Of a stretch of 64,000 bases of DNA, positions 59,290 through 64,000 are shown in pieces. The notes beneath the pieces were generated by a model. The model had not been told where the DNA came from and ran no database searches. It saw only the letters and a list, made by a program, of their open reading frames with translations. How positions within the stretch are numbered: the stretch's first letter is position 1; every line of letters starts with the position of its first letter. Position numbers and translations under genes: made by a program. This DNA is from Omphalotus guepiniiformis (taxonomy: Eukaryota; Basidiomycota; Agaricomycetes; Agaricales; Omphalotaceae), in contig JAQOOI010000076.1 in NCBI GenBank assembly GCA_028554645.1, positions 744,001 through 808,000 of the forward strand. Direction: 5' to 3'.

Positions 59290-60831
59290 TTAATACAAAT
59301 CCTCTAGCAGCTGCTTCACTTTGTCAAATACTGGGTCATTCTCATGACCTAGAGCATTTCCTGCGATCTTGGGGATGTCTCCCTTGGGCACATTGTACTG
59401 TGTGAGTGTCGACTTTAGACCAAGGTCTACCACCAATCTGCATAAACCTTAATTACATCATCTCCAAAGATTCAACCTCGGATACGCACTGTCTGATGGA
59501 AGCCGAAAGGAGTTTCACGTCTCCGTCAAGCGTTCCCGTGCTGGTCTTGTGCAGATAGAAAAGCGCCTGAGCAAGGTACTCTTTGTCTTCCTGCGTCCCG
59601 ATTTCGGTCATCAATTCGACCACAGGGGCTAATGTCAGACACTGTATAAATTTCCCTTTATCAGACGGGTGACACCATCGCCTTAGCGCATGCACATACC
59701 GATGTGATTCCATGTGGGATCGAATAGGCTGCACCAAGTTTATGACCAAGCGCGTGTGAGAGGCCCAACGCACTGGAGAACTTTCAATACCGCCGATGAA
59801 TTCTCAGAATCTGACTAACCTGTATTTCTCGAGTCTGACTGGCCAGATACTCATCCATGACGCAACCTGGAGCCTTTGGCGTATTTCCACAGACTGTGGA
59901 TTAGCTTTGGCCTCTGGAAGGTACTTGAAAAGGTCTGCCAAAGCAGGGTAACATAGCATTCTCAACGGGTGGGGAATGTGCGGTCTATACAGATTTTCTT
60001 GAAAATTGCGAGTTGACGCAGTATGGCTTGATACGGTTCAAAGGACATACCAACAGCATGATCAAGTGCTCGGATCCCAGTGGATAACCTATACACACAA
60101 GTTAGAAGGCAAGCACAAGAAAAGACGTAGACATACCAAAGTCTTTCAGGTGTGGCAAGTGTGAGTTCAGCGTCAAGGATAATGGCAGCAGGGGCAAGCC
60201 TCGGAGAGCTGACAGCAACTTTGACTCCTTCGTCATTGGTATATCCTGCCCCGATCTAGTAGCAAAAGTTCATCACATCAGGTTCTTAGTATTAGTCAAA
60301 GTCATGTTAGTTACCGTATATTCCGCAGCGCTCAGAGTAGTGGGGATAGCAATTTGGGGTAGGATTTCTCCTCCCCTCTCTTGCTGAATAAAGTATAACA
60401 TAGCCTTGGCAGCGTCAACAGGGGAACCACCTCCAACAGCGACAATCACGTCGCATCCCGTCTCGGTAAATACTTTCATTCCTCTACGAATTCCAGCAAT
60501 GGGAGAATGCTCTCCGATCTCATAGAAAGTCCCACCGAAAGCATTCATCGATTTAAGGATTTCTTCCACTTTCTTCACAACATCGGTCTACACAAAGGCA
60601 ATCAGATTATGGCTCCGCTGCGCCTAGGGAAATATAGTATACCTTGTCGTGAAGACTCTTACCGGTAACGATCAACGCCTTCGATGCATTAAGAAGCTTG
60701 AAAAACTTGGGTAGAGCAGTAGCCGTGGAGCCTGGGCCATACTGTATGCCTTTCAATGTCTCAGTCCACCCATAAAAGCCATGAAGAGCGACAGGTTCTG
60801 AGGAGTGTTTAGTTGTATCCATCGCAGACAT
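59290..60831 (-). CDS. Iron-containing alcohol dehydrogenase, maleylacetate-reductase-like
   Basis: Group III dehydrogenase. Joined exons: MSAMDTTKHSSEPVALHGFY, LKGIQYGPGSTATALPKFFK, LNASKALIVTGKSLHDK, VAVGGGSPVDAAKAMLYFIQ (NAD-binding GGGSxxD), IAIPTTLSAAEYT, GYTNDEGVKVAVSSPRLAPA, AIILDAELTLATPERLWLST, GIRALDHAVENLYR, LSHALGHKLGAAYSIPHGIT (two His of the metal site) and CLTLAPVVELMTE, ending DKVKQLLEDLY. Maleylacetate reductases have this layout and take part in resorcinol/hydroxyquinol catabolism; other substrates such as lactaldehyde or 4-hydroxybutyrate are possible. About six introns. It shares a 161-bp divergent promoter with a flavin-reductase-like gene. Confidence 0.87.
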
Positions 60832-60992
60832 GTTGTTTGACTGAGGAAGAACAGGACTTACTAATTCAAGGCAAGGATACAATATAAGTAGTACTAGGGG
60901 AGATTCCAGAAAGTAAGCTTGTGAGAAAAAATCCACTGGCGGCCGACGCGACTCGGACAAAAACGTCCTTCCGTCCTTCCAGTCCAGCTGCG
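60832..60992. promoter_or_regulatory. Divergent promoter between the Fe-ADH and flavin-reductase-like genes
   Basis: 161 bp between the two ATGs. A CGG-containing palindrome-like patch (ggcggccgacgcgactcgg, about 60938-60956) could bind a zinc-cluster regulator; this is inference. No perfect TATA box is seen. Confidence 0.5.
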
Positions 60993-62115
60993 ATGAACTG
61001 GAAAATAATTCAAAGGTCTCTCGCTCAAACGACTCGTAGATGGAACAGCACCTTTGACCCTTCAAAATCCTTCATCACTACTCCTCCACCTACTCCCTCT
61101 TGGAAGTTTGGGGATGGTCCAGGAGCACTCCAGAACCACACAAATTCTCCCAGAAAGACGTGGGTAATGAACAAAACTTCCGCCAAATGTGTTGACTTTG
61201 ATGAACTAGTTGTGCTCGAGTTTACGTTGCAAATCTAGAGATACTTATCGCTTGTTGACGTCTGCCATCGTTCCACGGCCAATCGCGTTCATATCTTCTT
61301 TGGCTCCGGATGGTACCCCAAATCTCGCGCCTTTCAGGCAAGTAGTGTTCTTCAACTGTAGGTCAAGTATGCATGTATGACTTTGGTGACGACTAGCTAT
61401 TTTTCCATGGTCAGTCGCGCATCCCAATGAAGAAACGTAGCTGATATTCATCTCAAATTTCAGGTCTCGCACAATCCGCCGCTGCTCAGTATTTCTTTCA
61501 GTTTATCCCCGAGACGGCCAAAGGACACAAGGGAGAACATATTAAGCACTAAAGAGTTTACCGTCAACATCATCAGCGAACATTTTGTCGAAGCAGCCAA
61601 TGCCTGTTCTGTCGAAGCTCCAGCGGATGTCAATGAATGGATCGTCAGTGGACTGACAGCTGAACCGAGTGTATGTGGATTATCGCCATGTATGCGGTGA
61701 TCATATCCAACAGAAGTATTGCAGACAGAAGTGAAGCCTCCGTGTGTCAAAGAGAGTATCGTCAGCATGGAATGCAAAGTAAGTCCAAATATCACCCATC
61801 AAACTTTCGTACCTACATACTCAGTTTGTTCTCATATGTTAGCTCCATTTCTCTCATGATATCACTGACCTCAACTCCTCCGACATCACACATACGCTCG
61901 TCTTGGGGCTCATCAAGAGGGTGCATGTCCGAGAGTCTGCTCTTGCAGAGAACGGCATTGAGCTTGATCCTGCCCAGTTACGACCTGTCGCCCGTCTAGG
62001 AGGAGCCACTTATTCCAGGCTTTTGGAAGGCTTCAATTTGCCTCGCTATTCATGGAAGGCCGTGCGAGATGATGTGCGTAGACTTTCAGAGAAGGACAGG
62101 AGTGCACAAGATTGA
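60993..62115 (+). CDS. Flavin-reductase-like (FMN-binding split-barrel) protein, mitochondrial-like N-terminus
   Basis: The N-terminus MNWKIIQRSLAQTTRRWNST looks like a mitochondrial presequence. After an intron (gtaatg...tctag), RDTYRLLTSAIVPRPIAFIS and SLAPDGTPNLAPF are the FMN-binding core of the flavin-reductase domain (the 'S.D..G..NLAP' strand pair). Next: VSHNPPLLSISFSLSPRRPK, DTRENILSTKEFTVNIISEH, FVEAANACSVEAPADVNEWI, then VKESIVSMECKLHFSHDITD, HTLVLGLIKRVHVRESALAE and LRPVARLGGATYSRLLEGFN. The layout matches the flavin-reductase-like split-barrel family throughout. It may supply reduced flavin to a monooxygenase, or act on an unknown substrate. Adjacent to a maleylacetate-reductase-like gene. 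Confidence 0.85.
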
Positions 62116-62285
62116 TAGGTATTGGAACGACGTCTATTTCATCAACTAGCCATAATCATTCCTGGTGCATACACCTGACGGATCCAGAGCACTGGCTGTA
62201 GTATATCTACAATTTAGAAAGCGCTCAGGTATGTAATATGATTGAATTCGAATATCGTACAATTCTGCTCCTACTACTGCATTTA

Positions 62286-63748
62286 TCAAAGGTTGCACAT
62301 CGTGAGGTGTGGCGCGCAAACGCCTTTACTCATTGTTAATGGTATGTTTCGGATGTTACTGACCATGCTCACCGTGTAAAAATAAGCGCCTCCGCTCAGA
62401 ATCATAAACAGCCGAAGTCGACCCGGAGGCTATCTTACCATCGTCCTCAAAAACCTAGCATGAATGGTCAGAATGATCATAGCAGGCATGTGTATATGCG
62501 TACCTTTTCCACCTTATATTTCTCTCCATAAAATGAGGAGGGTCCTGTGTTCACGCTGACCTTCCATGCACATCCAGAAGCTGGTCGCTCAGGATGATCC
62601 ATATGTGCTGTCATCTCAGCTCCTTTCGGAAACCCTACAATTCGAGCGACTTGAGATTGCAGATTACAGACAGAACGTTAAGACTCACCAGCCAACCATA
62701 CGTAACCGTCATTGTCGATAGCGACATTGTCCAGGAAAGTTCCTTTTTATTAACATGAGTGGTTGTATCAGGCGCTCACCATTAGACAACCGTTACCTAG
62801 CGGTATAACATCGGTCAAGACCAAAGAGTCGTCTTCCTGTTTCTCGAAAATGCTGAGTTTCTTCCCCAAAGTGCTTGCTACGTAGACGGTGTCATTGACC
62901 GCTTTTGCGATACCGTTGCTGCTCAGCATATCTGGGACCGCTATTTTACAACCCTGGTCGACTTGACAGTAACCCACGGACGACGAAGGAAATAAGCCAG
63001 CTCTTATGGACCGTCCCTGTGATAAATAAGTATGATCGTTCGCGCCAAGAGGTCAATATCTAATTCTTACGAAACCAGTTTTGTAGTCGTTGTCGTTAGT
63101 GAAATAGAATCTCTTGCCGTCAGAAAAGCCAGCGATGTCATTGGGACATATAATCGCAGGATCTTCGACCGTCCTTAGATGTATCAGGCTCTTTGCCGAA
63201 ACTGTCGTCTTGAAAACTTCAATGACGGAGTCCGCCCCAACCTTACTGGCGTCTTGGCCGTCTGCTGGGGGACGATGGTTTACCAAGTACACGAACAACT
63301 CGCTAGGGTCAGAGGACGAAGGAACGACGTCCATGCCATGAACATTTAGCACCGAGTCGAAACTCTCTAAAGCTAGTCGTGTGACTTGAGATGTGTTGGG
63401 ATCAAAAGTGGCGATATAGTCGGTCTTGCTGGCCTTGACTAGGTGCCCCACAGCAGGAAGCCAATTGACTCGAGATTCGGGACTGGAGCATGCGAGATAC
63501 AGAATACCCGAAGGCTGGTGTAAAACAAGTTCTGCATATTGATCAGTAAAAGTGTTTGCGGGGTAATGCCATGACCCACTCTCGCAAGCTTGGAGATCTG
63601 CTATTTTCGAACAGTCAGACTCCTTTAACCCAAATGGCTGCACAGTATAGAATAAACCAAGTCCATCCACAAGTGGAGAGAGATAAATCTGGTAGATTCC
63701 GGCAAAAAGTGCGAAGAGGATACCCAAGATGGTCAGTTTTAGTGACAT
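62286..63748 (-). CDS. Paraoxonase/arylesterase-like (SMP-30 type) six-blade propeller with N-terminal anchor
   Basis: Calcium-dependent hydrolase-like protein. The start MSLKLTILGILFALFAGIYQ is a signal anchor. Then come VDGLGLFYTVQPFGLKESDC, the segment YPANTFTDQYAELVLHQPSG, SSDPSELFVYLVNHR, the metal-ligand-like stretch AIICPNDIAGFSDGKRFYFT NDND, VPDMLSSNGIAKAVNDTVYV and ASTLGKKLSIFEKQEDDSLV. Further on: TFLDNVAIDNDGYVWLAGFP and VYDSERRRLFLHG. The final exon VCAPHLTMCNL (joined through gtgagc...taaag) matches the usual paraoxonase-type ending; reading through instead gives a stop at 62356. 'PND' and 'SNG' are typical Ca-site Asn/Asp positions of serum paraoxonases. Four introns. Confidence 0.85.
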
Positions 63749-64000
63749 GTGGAGACGTAACAGAGATGTTTATTTCGAAATCCTTGAATTATTTAATAAT
63801 ATTAAACATACTGCCAATTGGACAGAGAGAGATCTGAACATTCCCACGAGTCAGCTTCCAAAATGCGATCACCTACGGACGACTACCCCTGGCAAAGCGA
63901 CAATCGTTTTCCAGACACGTCTGATATTCATGCGCCAAGCGGTAAACTCTGCGCCAATCCATCCCCATGCCTACGTAATGCGTAAGACTACCAAGTTGGG
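63749..64000. other. Upstream region of the paraoxonase-like gene to window end
   Basis: About 250 bp holding the promoter of the minus-strand gene. A short plus-strand frame from the ATG at 63863 (MRSPTDDYPW...) ends after about 40 residues and has no recognisable family; it is not called. Confidence 0.4.

Noticed and set aside
63863..63985. Short plus-strand frame at the window end
   Set aside because: About 40 codons with no family resemblance, in the promoter of the minus-strand gene.

Overview
The window looks like nuclear DNA from a filamentous basidiomycete, most likely an Agaricomycete. Genes are closely packed on both strands and broken by many short introns of about 45-65 nt with GT-AG (one GC-AG) ends. 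The families are eukaryotic and fungal: CCT chaperonin, Arp2/3, MCM2, RPS5, a Mei2-like RNA-binding protein, a DUF4045-gelsolin protein, and secreted GPI-type proteins. I found no tRNA, rRNA, CRISPR array, insertion sequence or intact transposon. Most products were read by joining exons by eye, so exon borders are approximate unless stated.

Layout. 1-1968 (-) CCT6, cut by the window edge; 2172-3517 (+) short-chain dehydrogenase; 3518-5167 no supportable gene; 5168-6673 (-) nucleoplasmin-type FKBP; 6825-7617 (+) ARPC4; 7852-8501 (-) GNAT acetyltransferase; 8674-13949 (-) Rad5/HLTF-type SNF2-RING helicase with an N-terminal PARP-type zinc finger; 14114-15469 (+) NSE4; 16307-17189 (-) RPS5; 17930-19467 (-) RRM-like protein; 19762-20716 and 22004-22990 (+) two related secreted proteins; 23440-28081 (+) DUF4045-gelsolin; 28484-29950 (+) GH17 glucanase; 30192-33803 (-) FUSC/aromatic-acid-exporter-like membrane protein; 33980-34995 (+) HAD hydrolase; 35044-35509 (-) mitochondrial bS6m; 36108-39248 (+) Mei2-like; 39902-41488 (+) formate/nitrite transporter; about 41627-42600 (-) hydrolase pseudogene; 42960-44283 (-) its intact relative; 44360-44929 (+) twin-CX9C protein; 45109-48349 (+) MCM2; 48477-49307 (-) MIA40; 49537-50412 (-) NFKBIL1-like; 51241-56425 (+) Sec7/PH protein; 57568-59164 (-) mitochondrial CDF transporter; 59290-60831 (-) iron-type alcohol dehydrogenase/maleylacetate reductase; 60993-62115 (+) flavin-reductase-like protein; 62286-63748 (-) paraoxonase-like protein.

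How the genes fit together. Several neighbours share short divergent promoters: CCT6/SDR, FKBP/ARPC4, helicase/NSE4 (both genome-stability genes), maleylacetate-reductase-like/flavin-reductase-like (possibly one catabolic step), and hydrolase/twin-CX9C. MCM2 lies between MIA40 and a protein with the kind of cysteine pairs MIA40 oxidises.

Most unusual points: the zf-PARP-HIRAN-SNF2-RING architecture; its Walker A loop split over two 6-nt microexons; ATG-only first coding exons in ARPC4 and MCM2; a Sec7 domain without the usual glutamic finger; a likely in-frame stop in the FKBP gene; and a decaying hydrolase copy beside its parent-like paralogue.
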